Of a stretch of DNA of 64,000 nt, positions 20,926-31,803 are shown piece after piece (positions within the stretch are counted from its first letter, which is position 1; each line of letters opens with the position of its first letter). Below the pieces are notes generated by a model. That model was not told where the DNA came from, searched no databases, and saw only the letters and a list, made by a program, of their open reading frames with translations. The position numbers and the translations under genes are program-made. The DNA is from Trematomus loennbergii (taxonomy: Eukaryota > Chordata > Actinopteri > Perciformes > Nototheniidae), in the NCBI GenBank assembly GCA_012861695.1, contig JAAOOA010000002.1, forward strand, positions 35,481,244 through 35,545,243. The letters run 5' to 3'.

Positions 20926-21934
20926 CACTGTAAAAAAAAAACTCGTAAAAAAACGGTCAAAGTACTGGCAGCAGCGGCTGCCAAACAAAAACCCTTAAAT
21001 TAAAGTAAAATACTTTAACTGAAATAAAGTGAATAAGCCATTAATTTACGGGAATTGTCCTTAAAGATTTTACAGGAAAACACTGTAATTTTACAGATTT
21101 ATCTGCTCTTTTTACAGTCAATATCCTTTAATAAAAGTACAGCACTAATACTTTAACGTGCAAACACTGTAATTTTACAGATTTATCCTCTCTTTTTACA
21201 GTCAAAACCTTTAATAAAAGTACAGCACTAAAACTTCTACGGGCAAAAAACCTGTAAAAAAACGGTCAAATGACTGGCAGCAGCGGCTGCCAAACAAAAA
21301 CCATAAAATTAAAGTAAAAATACTTTAACTGCAATAAAGTGCAAAAGCAATTAGTATACAGAAAATGTCCTTAAAGATTTTAGAGGAAACTTTCCTCTCT
21401 TTTCAAAATCCATTGTCTTAAAATGTTACATTCAAATACCTTAAATAAAGTTCTGATGAGAAAAACAGTTTTTTACATTTTTTTTTAAATTAGATTTGTA
21501 TGATCAAACACTAAAATAAATACAGAACCTAAAGTTCTACAGGTAGAATACTGTTATTTTACAGCTTTTTTCTAACATTTTCCAATCAAACAGGTTCAAT
21601 AAAATCACAAAATGTTCTGTAGGAAACAATTACTCTGAAAACTTAAAATATAAAAATATTTGTAGAATTATAGTACAACTAATGAATACAGCATTTCATA
21701 TTTAAACATCATACTTATAAACAGTAGAAACAAAAAGTAAGTTGAATTTTTTAAGAGTACTTTGAAACATTCTCAACTGAAAATAACAGAAATTACAAAA
21801 TGGTCAATTTGAAGGAGCAGTGTGCAGGATTTAATACGTCTAACAATGGGGATGTAGGTTCCAACCAATGGATAACTTGTTCACTCACCCTCCTATCCCA
21901 AGTTTGTAGAATGTATATTGGCTGCAAAAAACTT

Positions 21935-22322
21935 GAGGTTTTGGTCCTGATGGAGAGAGGTTTTGGTCCTGATGGAGAGAGGTTCTGGTCCTGATGGAGA
22001 GAGGTTCTGGTCCTGATGGAGAGAGGTTCTGGTCCTGATGGAGAGGTTCTGGTCCTGATGGAAAGAGGTTTTGGTCCTGATGGAGAGGTTTTGGTCCTGA
22101 TGGAGAGAGGTTCTGGTCCTGATGGAGAGAGGTTTTGGTCCTGATGGAGAGAGGTTCTGGTCCTGATGGAGAGAGGTTCTGGTCCTGATGGAGAGGTTCT
22201 GGTCCTGATGGAGAGAGGTTTTTTTCCTGATGGAGAGTGGTTTTGGTCCTGATGGAGAGAGGTTCTGGTCCTGATGGAGAGAGGTTTTGGTCCTGATGGA
22301 GAGAGGTTTTAGTCCTGATGGA
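21935..22322. repeat. Minisatellite, unit about 20-22 bp (GGTCCTGATGGAGAGAGGTT)
   Basis: About 18 head-to-tail units with small length variants. It lies at the end of an antisense LINE coding fragment and shares its word structure with the LINE sequence RRLRSIRTK read on the minus strand, so it probably arose by slippage in LINE coding DNA. Confidence 0.85.
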
Positions 22323-23235
22323 GCGCAGCCTCCTGCCAGAGGGGAGGGGGGTGAACAGTTTGTGTCCAGGGTGGGAGGGGTCGGCCACTATCTTTCCTGC
22401 CCGCCTCAGGGTCCTGGATGCATGCTGGTCGTGGAGGGATGGCAAATTGCAGCCTATCACCTTCTCTGCAGAGCGGATGACATGCTGCAGCCTGCCCTTA
22501 TCCTTGGCTGTGGCTGCAGCGTACAGATGGTGATGAGGAGGTGAGGATGGACTCCATGATGGAGGTGTAGAAGTTCACCATCATCGTCTTTGGCAGGTTG
22601 AATTTCTTCAGCTGCCTCAGGAAGAACATCCTCTGCTGGGCTTTTTTGATGAGGGAGCTGCTGTTCTGCTCCCATTTGAGGTCCTGGGCGATGATGGTGC
22701 CCAGGAAGCGGAAAGACTCCACAGCAGTGACTGGGGAGTCACACAGAGTGATGGTGAGCCACACAGAGTGATGGGGGCGGGCGGGGCTGCGTTCTTCCTA
22801 AAGTCCACAACCATCTCCACTGTCTTGAGAGCGTTGAGCTCCAGGTGGTTTTCCCCACACCAGGTCACCAGATGGTCCATCTCCCACCTGTAGGCAGACT
22901 CGTCCCCACCAGAGATGAGTCCGATGAGCGTGGTGTCGTCTGAACTTCAGGAGCTTGACAGACTGGTGACTGGAGGTGCAGCTGTTGGTGTACAGGGAGA
23001 AGAGCAGAGGGGAAAGAACGCAGCCTTGAGGGGAACCGGTGCTGATGGTCAGAGACGTGTTTCCCCAGCCTCACGTGCTGCTTCCTGACAGACAGACAGG
23101 AAGTCTGTGATCCACCTGCAGCTGGGAGAGCTTGTCCTGCAGCAGAGCTGGGATGATGGTGTTGAAGGCAGAGCTGAAGTCCACAAACAGGATCCTGGCG
23201 TAGGTTCCTGCTGTGTCCAGGTGCTGGAGGAGGAA
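22323..23235 (-). pseudogene. LINE RT 3' fragment (Rex1/CR1-like), antisense
   Basis: Read on the minus strand: WCGENHLELNALKT (thumb region after the catalytic site), a QRMFFLRQLKKFNL region, and finally ASRTLRRAGKIVADPSHPGH with LPSGRRLRS, typical of LINE C-termini. Several frame breaks. Upstream catalytic motifs are mostly lost. Confidence 0.75.
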
Positions 23236-23321
23236 GTGAAGTGATAACTATTAGTAAACCATAATGATGGATGTTATTATCAGCAGCTGCCAATAGATCC
23301 CCTAAATCTTGTATGATGGAC

Positions 23322-23357
<36 letters not shown>

Positions 23358-23384
23358 ACCACACACACACAACACACACACACA

Positions 23385-23415
<31 letters not shown>

Positions 23416-23419
23416 CACT
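23322..23419. repeat. (CA)n microsatellite
   Basis: CA run with interruptions by CC and AA. Confidence 0.95.
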
Positions 23420-24468
23420 TGAGAGCATCCCAAGGGCATTGATTATTTCATAAGTTTAGAAGGGGGGAACATAGTCTAACAACAGTTAGCTTTTGTTAAT
23501 TTTACCTCGAGCCAAACTTGTGATACTTGTTTCTGAAATCCCTTTCTCTTAAAGTGAATAAAAAACAATGGAGCTTACCTAAAACTAACCACTGGATTGC
23601 TTGTCTAACATGACCTAGTCCATAAATGAGGTAAGGGTGGGAACAATCAAACGCACCCTCCCAGGCACTGCGTGTTAGCGAAGTACAACTGGGATTTCGA
23701 GGGGAAGATATGCTTGGTTGATTCTAATTTTTACTTTCTTACTTTTTGAATAAAAATCATGTTTGTATCACTACACTTCTAAGGGACAACATGGGTCAAA
23801 CATTGCCCGTATTCTTTTGCTATGTTATTTCATGCATGGCTAAGTGTTTATTTACTATACATTTTCAAAAATAATTAATTTTAGCAGTGATTTGGACCAA
23901 GCATGTATGATGTAGTAATACAACAAGTATTTTAGTTCACACAGTGTGACATTAGCTAGTCATGTTAGCTTGTAATATATAGAGCAGAGCTAACTAGCAA
24001 GTTAGCCGAACGTTAGCGGTTAGCTGTTTATGCTATGCTAGCTGTTGGCTACTGAACATTAACAAACTGGATTCCGCTGTAAGAAAGCTGTGAAACTTTA
24101 CATTAAACTTGGCGACAACACTGTGACACCCCGCTGCATGTTTATGTGTAATTCTCCCGTGTTGGAGACGAGAGGGTGGAGCGGCAGCACTGCAATAAGC
24201 TGTAAGCTAACGTTAGCAGCTACCTTGTTAAACCAGGTTTGGGCGCAACATCTTGCAAGAAACAGCATCTCAGGGCTTCTTAACATTTAACAACCTATTA
24301 ATGATGCAAACTCAGCTAACTAGAAGAAGAAACGTAACCTTAAATAAAAAATAAAACATTCACAAACTAAGGATTATCTAAATACATGTTTAACTCCATT
24401 ACAGTTGCAGGACTCACCAGATCTCAAGTCTTCTGTTCTTTGTTGACGTCCCGATGCTCATATTTAAC
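23420..24468. other. No recognised gene; GTTAGC-rich stretch
   Basis: GTTAGC/GCTAAC words cluster at 23950-24060 and 24190-24210. A 66-codon open frame at 24090 has no family resemblance and is not called. Confidence 0.4.
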
Positions 24469-24476
24469 GTGTAGAT

Positions 24477-25825
24477 CAGGGGTAGCCAACACGGTGCCCG
24501 CGGGCACTTGGTCGCCCGCAGAGGCAACGTGAGTCGCCCGCGGGGCATGTTCTAAAAATAGCTCGCCAAGCAAATCCAAAATGTATAAAATACACATTAC
24601 AAAAAAGGAAATGTAATTAAAAGAATCTACCCTATGCATAAACGAAACCTAAATCATAGCGAACTCTATCTACTTACTACAACTCTATATCTATCTAACA
24701 CCCCTCCTCCCCCACCCCCAAAATGAATATCTACCAATCACGTTCTTGCTTGATTTGCGGGACCAGCGTTGCAGTCTGGAAGAAAAGCAATGTGGCACCT
24801 CCCCGCTGATTTTCCTTCTGGCAGAATCTACACAACACATCAGCCCCATTGAACAGCCTATCATGCAGCCTATACAACACATGGGGGGCAGAGTTTTACT
24901 CTGTGTGTTGCAACTTGCATATCTTTATTGCACTTGACGCACACACACGCATGGCGTAATTTCCACCTGGGACAGGGGGGAAATGTCCCCCCCACTTTTC
25001 GAAATCCCGTTTGTGTCCCCCCACTTTAAAAATATGTTTATTTTAATTTTTTAACGCAAGCCGTCGATCGCCACGGAGGAGCTCACAGCCTCTGTGAGCG
25101 AGCGAGACAGAGCGAGCGAGAGAGCTAGGGAGGGAGGGAGGGAGGGAGGGGAGAGAGAGAGCGAGAGAGCTGGGGGGGAGGAGGAGGGAGAGAGAGAGCT
25201 AGGAGAGCATACCTTTATCTATTTAATATAGATAAAGTAAGAAATCATTCCAATGTGTACTATAGGACAGTAAAAAAAATCAAAAAACAGTTTAAAAGGG
25301 GAGTGATCAGTAAAATAAGCATACATAAAAAGAAAAATGCTAACTAGGTAACATAAGATAAGAATAAACCAGTTTAAATGATTTGTTATTGGTTGTGATC
25401 ATATTCTAAAGATGTTTGGATTATTGAAAAGTATACAGCTCTCTTTCATCTGAGTGTTGAGAGCTGTATCCATCAATTCATGTTGTGCTCAAAGTGCTCC
25501 AGATTGATGCATTTCACTTCAACATTAAAAAATAATCTTCCTGGGGGTGCATGCCCCCCGACCCCCCTAGAGGAGGTGAGGACCCCCCTGGAGGAGGTGA
25601 GGCCCGTCCACCCCCAAATAAAGCAGGTTAAAATAATGTTCTTTTAGTAAACACTGCAAACGGGTCCCACAGACCCAAACAGCAAACAAAGGTTAAGGTC
25701 AGCATATCATAATGTTAAAATGTGCTAAATATATACACCGCAAAAAAAAAAAAAATTAAAAGTAGCCCCCGACTTGTTTTATTTTTTTAAAGTAGCCCTC
25801 ACCCTAAAAAAGGTTGGTGACCCTG
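24477..25825. mobile_element. hAT-type non-autonomous element, 8-bp duplication GTGTAGAT
   Basis: Ends CAGGGGTAGCCAAC and GTTGGTGACCCTG, flanked by GTGTAGAT at 24469-24476 and 25826-25833. No transposase. From about 24953 it contains a second repeat (starting GGCGTAATTTCCACCTGG, with CCCCCCCACTTTTC and a GA-rich tract) that also occurs at 63223-64000 and partly at 47900-48320. Confidence 0.85.
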
Positions 25826-25833
25826 GTGTAGAT

Positions 25834-26500
25834 GTAAAACGATCCCGATATTAATCCATTAATCCCTAAACTCCTGCAGCTCCGAGCCGGAGCTGGAAAA
25901 GCGCCGGTGTGAAAGGGGCAGACAGCTGTAGCTCCGCAGGAGGAGACCCTCTATAACTGACGTGAATGTTTCAAATGTGAACGACAGGCGCGGGCAGTTC
26001 TAATTGGCAGGTTTCTTCGATTACGTTTATATTAACCAATCAGGAGTGTTGTGGACTCATTCCAAACATGCCTGACTTGTCTGCCGTGTTATGGCTGAAT
26101 TCCATTTCAAGTGCCGTAGCTCTGGCTGTCGGCCAGAATCCGAAAACCATGCACATTATACTGCATGTAAGACTAAGGCTTATTACTGTATATTGACCAA
26201 TGGGAAAAAAACACAGCAACAGAACACATAAATAAAACAAGGATAACTGTGACTTATTGTTGAGTAAATAACAGTGTGTGTTTTAAACCTGGGTCCTCCC
26301 TGCAGAGATTTCTCCACTTTCTAAGATTTTTATTTTTTTAATGATATTGTCAACTGTAGATGTTTACAATATAGTAAGTTAGGAATTTAATGAAAACATA
26401 TTTATTTACTTTTGTTTCAACATTGGATATTTTGTGTTTGTGGTGGATTCAATCGAATATTGAGAAAATGATTTATGTAAAAATGTTTTACTTTACATTT
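25834..26500. other. Unassigned interior of the 6-kb unit
   Basis: Nothing coding recognised. An AGCTCCGAGCCGGAGCT inverted motif is visible near 25880. Confidence 0.35.
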
Positions 26501-26896
26501 TACGTTTTTTTTGTTTGACGCTTTTTTTTACAGTTTTATGTTTACCTTAAAATTACAAAGAAATATCTTAAAGTCTTATAATAGTAATACACTTTTATAT
26601 TACGAGTTACATATTTAATTACAGATAATACTTTTTATTTTACGTACATCTGCATGTATTTTCTGAAAGTGCAAAAATACTGTAAATATTATATAGTAAT
26701 TTACTGTAAAAAAAAATGAAATAATCGTTATTTGTTGTTATTGTCAAATACTTAAAATAATGTTTTGGGTTGTTAATTTATAGTTAATATCTGTCATTTT
26801 ACAGGATTTTGCAAGTTATTTAAAAAACATGATAATTACTATAAAAATGTACAGTTATTTCCTGTAAAATTACGATCTTTTTTTACAGTGTAGAAC

Positions 26897-27593
26897 TAGC
26901 TAGATCTGATCGATATGGACATAAACACGAGTAGAGTCTAATCTACGGGAGAGACCAGCTGCTGCTGACGAGTCGACACGCATCTCTGCATGCGGTGAGC
27001 GGAACAAAACACACACTTCAGGTTAGAATATCACACGTAGCTATTTTAATTACCTCTCAAACTACCTAAACTAGTTATAGATATGTTTAGTTTTACTGTC
27101 GGGTCACTCATTATTGGATCCGCGAGCTGCATGATACTGGCGTGTTGTCAGGAGAGGGGAGAGCGCTCCGTTTATTATTCCCGTGTTATTGTAAATTACT
27201 GTACACGTTTGAATAGTTAATTAATCTACTATAATTAGTTTGTTTAATATCGAATCATATCAATTTGTTTCAAAGCTCAATAAATAACATAGAAGACCTT
27301 TGACCGGCACTTTTCTAATTTTGTCCGGAAGATTTAAACTGTAACGACATGTTGACCGGACAGGAGGGGGGAGAAGGAGGGGGGTGGAGGGGGGAGGGGG
27401 CAGGGCTAGACAGGGGGAGACAGGGGGGATATCGCACCTGTACGTGATAAGGATATAACAGGTAGGTGTGATATCGCACCGGCATGTTATAACACCTCGA
27501 ACAAAGGAGGTCATTAGCATAAGTAGTAGTAGGTGTGACCTGTCACTTTTTTATGCATACTAATGTGATGGAAGCGGGATCATTATTACTACT
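26897..27593. repeat. Direct duplicate B of the outer right-arm segment
   Basis: Same orientation as 20149-20842 with small indels. It is cut at 27593 by the next element and continues at about 31387. Confidence 0.8.
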
Positions 27594-28254
27594 CACACAC
27601 GCATTTCTACAACGTCCCGCAGTGAGCTTTTATTCTATAAAACGTTTTTAAATCTACTTTATAGCTTGTAGTAACTCACGGGAGGCTTCTTTTATTTTAT
27701 TTGTATTCATAATAATTTTTATTTTTCGTCAGAATGTATTATGGTGCATTATTTACCAATTTTTGTTCTCAAAAAACAGTGCATTGTGTGTAATACAACT
27801 GTGATTTTTTTTTTTTTTTTAAGGAAGGCCAGAGCTTCAGCTGTGTCAAATAGATTGTTCCCTTTAGTTAACGTTATTTAAAAGATAATTATATTCCTAT
27901 TTGATCATGTCCCCTTTATTGTATTACGGACCCAAAGAGCGATGAGTGTCCATTCCCATTGGATAACGGAGGGTTTTACACCCGGAAGTAAGTATTCTCC
28001 TTACTGTCGATTGATTTTATTTACAGTGATATCTGCACTACTCATCGACTCAAAAACACCAGATTATCCTTGTTAATTACACAACATTGATTGGTTTAAA
28101 TTGTGTGCAATGCTTTTGTATTTTCCCCTTTCGATTCGGAGAAACAAATATTTGTTCGTAGTGTGTGGATGGCAGAAAACACTACACTACCCAGAATCCT
28201 CAGCTATGGGACTACACCATGTGCTTAGAACGTGTCCTACCCCCCCTACCAACA

Positions 28255-28448
28255 GTGCAACACAATAAAACAGATACACAGACAAAATAGTGCAGTAAAT
28301 ACAAAAATAAAAATAGTAAAATAGTAAAAAGTGAAATAGTGCAATAAGAGTCTATATACAAGTGATTGAATAATATATTAGATAAATAATTTCTAAGTAG
28401 CAGCCAGATGAATGTTATGGATGTTGCTTCAAAGTTCAGGTGTTTAAT
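28255..28448 (-). mobile_element. LINE 3' UTR fragment, antisense (continues after the hAT MITE)
   Basis: A-rich AATAGTAAAATAG sequence leading into a unit that resumes at 29197-29310 after the inserted MITE. The latter part resembles the LINE C-terminal region seen at 22323-22450 (CTGCCAGACGGCAGC, ACAGTTTGTGGCTGG). Confidence 0.55.
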
Positions 28449-28456
28449 AGTCTTAT

Positions 28457-29188
28457 CAGTGGCGAGCCGTCAGGGCCCTCTAGGCCCTCTGTGAGGGCCT
28501 AAGATATTCCAAAAAAAAATATTTAAAAACATTAAAAAAAAATATTTTTTTAAAATATATATTTTTTTAATATTACTTTTGTTATATTTTTCATTAGTTT
28601 TACCGAAAAAAAACTTGATTTAATAAAATAACATTTCCAAAGAAATAAATCCTTCGAATCTGCCTGTTCAGTCTCTGTTTGAATGTCAGTTACTATAGCG
28701 GGCCTCTCTGCGATTCACAGAGGGCCCGCTATAGTAACTGAACGAGAGAGTAATGTCAAATGACAGTACAATTGACCAATCATATCTTCCCTCTAAATGG
28801 GTGGGTTTTATTATCGCGGACTTTATGACGAGTTCCGCCCGCTGTGAAACTTTTCTTGTTTCCATAGCAACAACAACTTCCTGTCAACAGCGTGAACTCG
28901 CCTTCAAAATAAAAGCATGCCAAATTACACTTAAGACATACAACTGCAATGAAAGTAACAAACACAATGCAATATCATTTTCAATGTCAAAGAACACAAA
29001 TTGGGTTCACAGGTGTTGTTTTGTGTGGTAGAGGCACTAGAGGGTCGCTGTCATTGATGCGTTTTGCACCCTGGGCCGTTGTTTTGATATTCCGCTGAAG
29101 TATACGCTGTGACGTAATAACGTCTTTTTTTTCGAAGGAAGGGGTGGGGGTCAGAGGGCCTAGGTATAAAGCTCACGGCTCGCCACTG
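28457..29188. mobile_element. hAT-type MITE, 8-bp duplication AGTCTTAT
   Basis: Ends CAGTGGCGAGCCGTC and CACGGCTCGCCACTG, flanked by AGTCTTAT at 28449-28456 and 29189-29196. 732 bp, no transposase. A strong internal hairpin lies at 28689-28738. Confidence 0.88.
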
Positions 29189-29196
29189 AGTCTTAT

Positions 29197-29310
29197 GGCC
29201 TGTGGGATGAAGCTGTCCCTGAGTCTGGTGGTTTTAGTCCAGATGCTGCGGTACCGCCTGCCAGACGGCAGCAGACAGAACAGTTTGTGGCTGGGGTGAT
29301 GGGGTCTTTT
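29197..29310 (-). mobile_element. LINE C-terminal fragment, antisense
   Basis: Continuation of the fragment interrupted by the MITE; it contains the region for a PSGRR-like motif read on the minus strand. Confidence 0.55.
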
Positions 29311-31390
29311 ATAATCCTGAAGGCTTTCTTTAAGGTTAACCTGGTATTTTTACTCCACTACATTTATTTTAGTTACTTTACAGATTTGGATTAATGATGT
29401 GAAATATAAACAACCCTTAAATCAGACTTTAGTTACACCTGAGTAAAATTCAGTGAAGGTGATTGTCAAGTGCCAACAATCAGGCGAGATATTTGGTAGT
29501 GGGTGCTTGAGAAGGCTAAATATTTATCTGCAGATCCCTATAAAGTATATTCATTACTCGTTATTCTCTACTAATAGTTAATTAAAAACTGTATATAATG
29601 GCTATTTTGCACATCCCTTTCAAAATGTCAAGATGTTCTAAGGTTCATTGACATATCATATACACAACTACGGTGTAGTTATGCAATGAATGAAAAACTT
29701 GGGTCACAGGTTCCTCAACAGTGCATTACAAGACATCTATCGATATCTGTGTACCTCCACCATTAAACATATTCTGCACATTTCTTATACTATCTACATA
29801 CATCTTATAAGAGTATAATTAATATGTATAATATCAGTTAAAATAAGTGCTTCAACATAGTTAACATTGCAGGAAAGTTGATTGTCAAGTTCCAAAACAA
29901 ACCATGCAATATATTAGACGTTAAGTACTTTGTCAGGCTTAATATCTGTAGATACCCCCAAAGCTTTTTTCTTATTTAAAAGAAGACCTTAACCTAAAGT
30001 ATTCTTTAATGTTTAAATAAAGCCTTATTAGTTTGTCTGTTTTGCACATCCTCCTATCAGGCACTAAACTGTTTTATTGTAGAGATCACTTACAGTATCT
30101 TCTTGATATTTTCTATTCTATATTATTTATATCATTGACCTTCCACTTTCCCACTATATTAAGAGTATGTACTCTTAATATTTAAATGTTTTCATCAAAT
30201 ATAACACATTCAAAAGTGCTTTACAAAAATGAAAGACATTAAGAAAAAGGCATTTTAAAACAGTCATTAAAAAGCAACACAATCTACCTGCATTGCAATT
30301 ACTCTAAACATGTAATAACGTGCTTTAACCAGTAGGAGGTGCGGGTTAAAAAGCTGTCAAGTTTACAGTGTTAACAAAATAAAATATACTGCTGTTTCTG
30401 GTTTAGTTTACGACGGATATATTCTGTTATTGTTTTGATATTTGTAACACAAAATCGATGTAAAAAATCCACAGCAACACAGAAAAGATGGTCTTAACAT
30501 GACCCAGCGGTCTAGTAGTTAATAAAAAACAATAATATCAAAACAAATTATTACTACTAACTTTATTGTGAAATTAAAACCGAACGGTAAAAGAATAGTT
30601 TCCGGTCTATTCTGAGTAATGTTTAATGCAGCCAAACCATTCATTACAATGCATTCATGTGATGACTTTCAAAGAGTAAAGCAAGCACTGCTGAATAAAG
30701 TATGATTTTATCTTTTACGAAACGTTTTTTTCCATATGGAATGCAGTTGGAGGTCAACCAATCACAGAGCTTGAGGCAAAGCGGAACAATAGCTGAGGAT
30801 TCTGGGTAGTGTAGTGTCTTCGGCCATCCTAAACTCTGAACACATATTTGTTTCTCCGAATCGAAGGGGAAAATTACAAAAGCATTGCACACAATTTAAA
30901 CCAATCAATGTTGTGTAATTAACAAGGATAATCTGGTATTTTTGAGTCGATGAGTAGTGCAGATATCACTGTAAAATCAATCGACAGTAAGGAGAATACT
31001 TACTTCCGGGTGTAAAATGAATGGGAATGGACGCTCACATTGCTCTCCGTGTCCGTAATACAATAAAGGGGACATGATCAAATAGGAATATAATTATCTT
31101 TTAAATAACGTTAAAGGGAACAATCTATTTGACACAGCTGAAGCTCTGGCCTTCCTTAAAAACGAACTCATTTAATAAAAATCACAGTTGTATTACACAC
31201 AATGCACTGTTTTTTGAGAACAAACATTCGTAACTAATGCACCATAATACATTCTGACGAAAAATAAAAATGATTATGAATACAAATAAACTAAAAGAAG
31301 CCTCCCGTGAGTTACTACAAGCTATAAAGTAGATTTTAAAACGTTTTATAGAATAAAAGCTCACTGCGGGACGTTGTAGAAATGCGTGTG

Positions 31391-31538
31391 TGCACCACGA
31401 CAAAGGAGCCTCATTCACTTTACATTGGGGTTCTTTGCGTGGTGCAGACATGTAAATGTAGCAAAGTTTGTGACTCCATCACGCACTGCGGTGTTAAGGA
31501 GTCGTGGTGGAGTCACGCATTCTGGTGAGACCAGGTTG
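31391..31538 (-). repeat. Right terminal inverted repeat of the 26.5-kb element
   Basis: Reverse complement of 5033-5180 with few mismatches; the last 41 bp are identical to the left end. Confidence 0.88.
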
Positions 31539-31798
31539 AGCTGGCCCTAGGCTCTGGAACACTCTGCCCCTCCATGTGAGGTCGGCCGAGACACTAGGGG
31601 TTTTTAAATCCTCACTAAAGACACACTTCTTCTCCCTGGCCTTCTAGTCAGAGCGGAGTATGACACCTGACTGTTGTAAATTATTGTCATTTATTGTGAA
31701 TGTAGTAATGTGTTTTTACACATGTACAGCACTTTGGCTCGACCAAAAATCGCTTTTAAATGTGCTATATAAATAAAACCTGATTTGATTTGATTTGA
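31539..31798 (+). mobile_element. LINE 3' end, second part of the split copy
   Basis: Begins with the duplicated AGCTGGCC and continues the LINE C-terminus (PRLWNTLPL-type motif, FKSSLKTHFF-like), then the 3' UTR with AATGTGCTATATAAATAAA and a GATTT tandem tail. Confidence 0.88.
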
Positions 31799-31803
31799 TT
31801 TAA

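Larger units (their letters stand above)
20926..26896. mobile_element. About 6-kb unit with CTACACTGTAAAA inverted ends and nested insertions
   Basis: Left end CTACACTGTAAAAAAA, right end the complement TTTTTTTACAGTGTAG. Both subterminal zones (20926-21650 and 26500-26896) are rich in CTGTAA/TTACAG words, and 21081-21240 holds a tandem duplication of about 80 bp. A GGCAGCAGCGGCTGCC palindrome occurs at about 20967 and 21282. No transposase is readable, so the superfamily is not assigned. Inside lie a minisatellite, a LINE fragment, a CA run and a hAT element. Confidence 0.55.
27594..31390. mobile_element. 3.8-kb unit with about 600-bp inverted arms
   Basis: 27594-28210 is matched in reverse by about 30780-31390 (end motif CACGCATTTCTACAAC). 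It inserted into duplicate B of the outer arm. The middle has a hAT MITE, LINE 3' fragments and A/T-rich filler (29311-30780) with nothing coding. No transposase and no clear target duplication. Confidence 0.7.
5033..31538. mobile_element. 26.5-kb composite palindromic element with 8-bp target duplication
   Basis: Starts CAACCTGGTCTCACC and ends with the exact reverse complement. It is flanked by AGCTGGCC at 5025-5032 and 31539-31546; removing the element plus one copy restores the LINE reading frame through the insertion point. Inside, 5033-11266 is repeated in inverted order from 11307 outward, making an inverted dimer with a spacer of about 40 bp. Later nested elements enlarge it: Gypsy 14440-19465, a TIR unit 20926-26896, a partial duplicate 26897-27593 and a TIR unit 27594-31390. 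Without these the element would be about 11 kb. Genes A, B and C and an integrase-like fragment suggest descent from a Polinton/adintovirus-like DNA element. That is inference: no polymerase or capsid gene is present, and an 8-bp duplication is not the 6 bp usual for Polintons. Confidence 0.75.

Noticed and set aside
21935..22322. Regularly repeated ~21-bp units, like a CRISPR array
   Set aside because: Units are head to tail with no unique spacers, in a vertebrate LINE context; it is a minisatellite.
22865..23428. 187-codon minus-strand open frame
   Set aside because: Spans a CA run and an out-of-frame LINE remnant; no coherent protein.
24090..24290. Possible small gene in a GTTAGC-rich region
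   Set aside because: Open on both strands by composition, no motif, no splice context.
5033..31538. Interpretation as a simple hAT element because of the 8-bp duplication
   Set aside because: The ends are not of the CAGNG type and no hAT transposase is present; the palindromic core with an integrase-like fragment fits a virus-like origin better, though not proven.
5033..31538. Interpretation as a complete Polinton or adintovirus
   Set aside because: No polymerase B, ATPase, protease or capsid gene can be read; only accessory-like genes and an integrase scrap.
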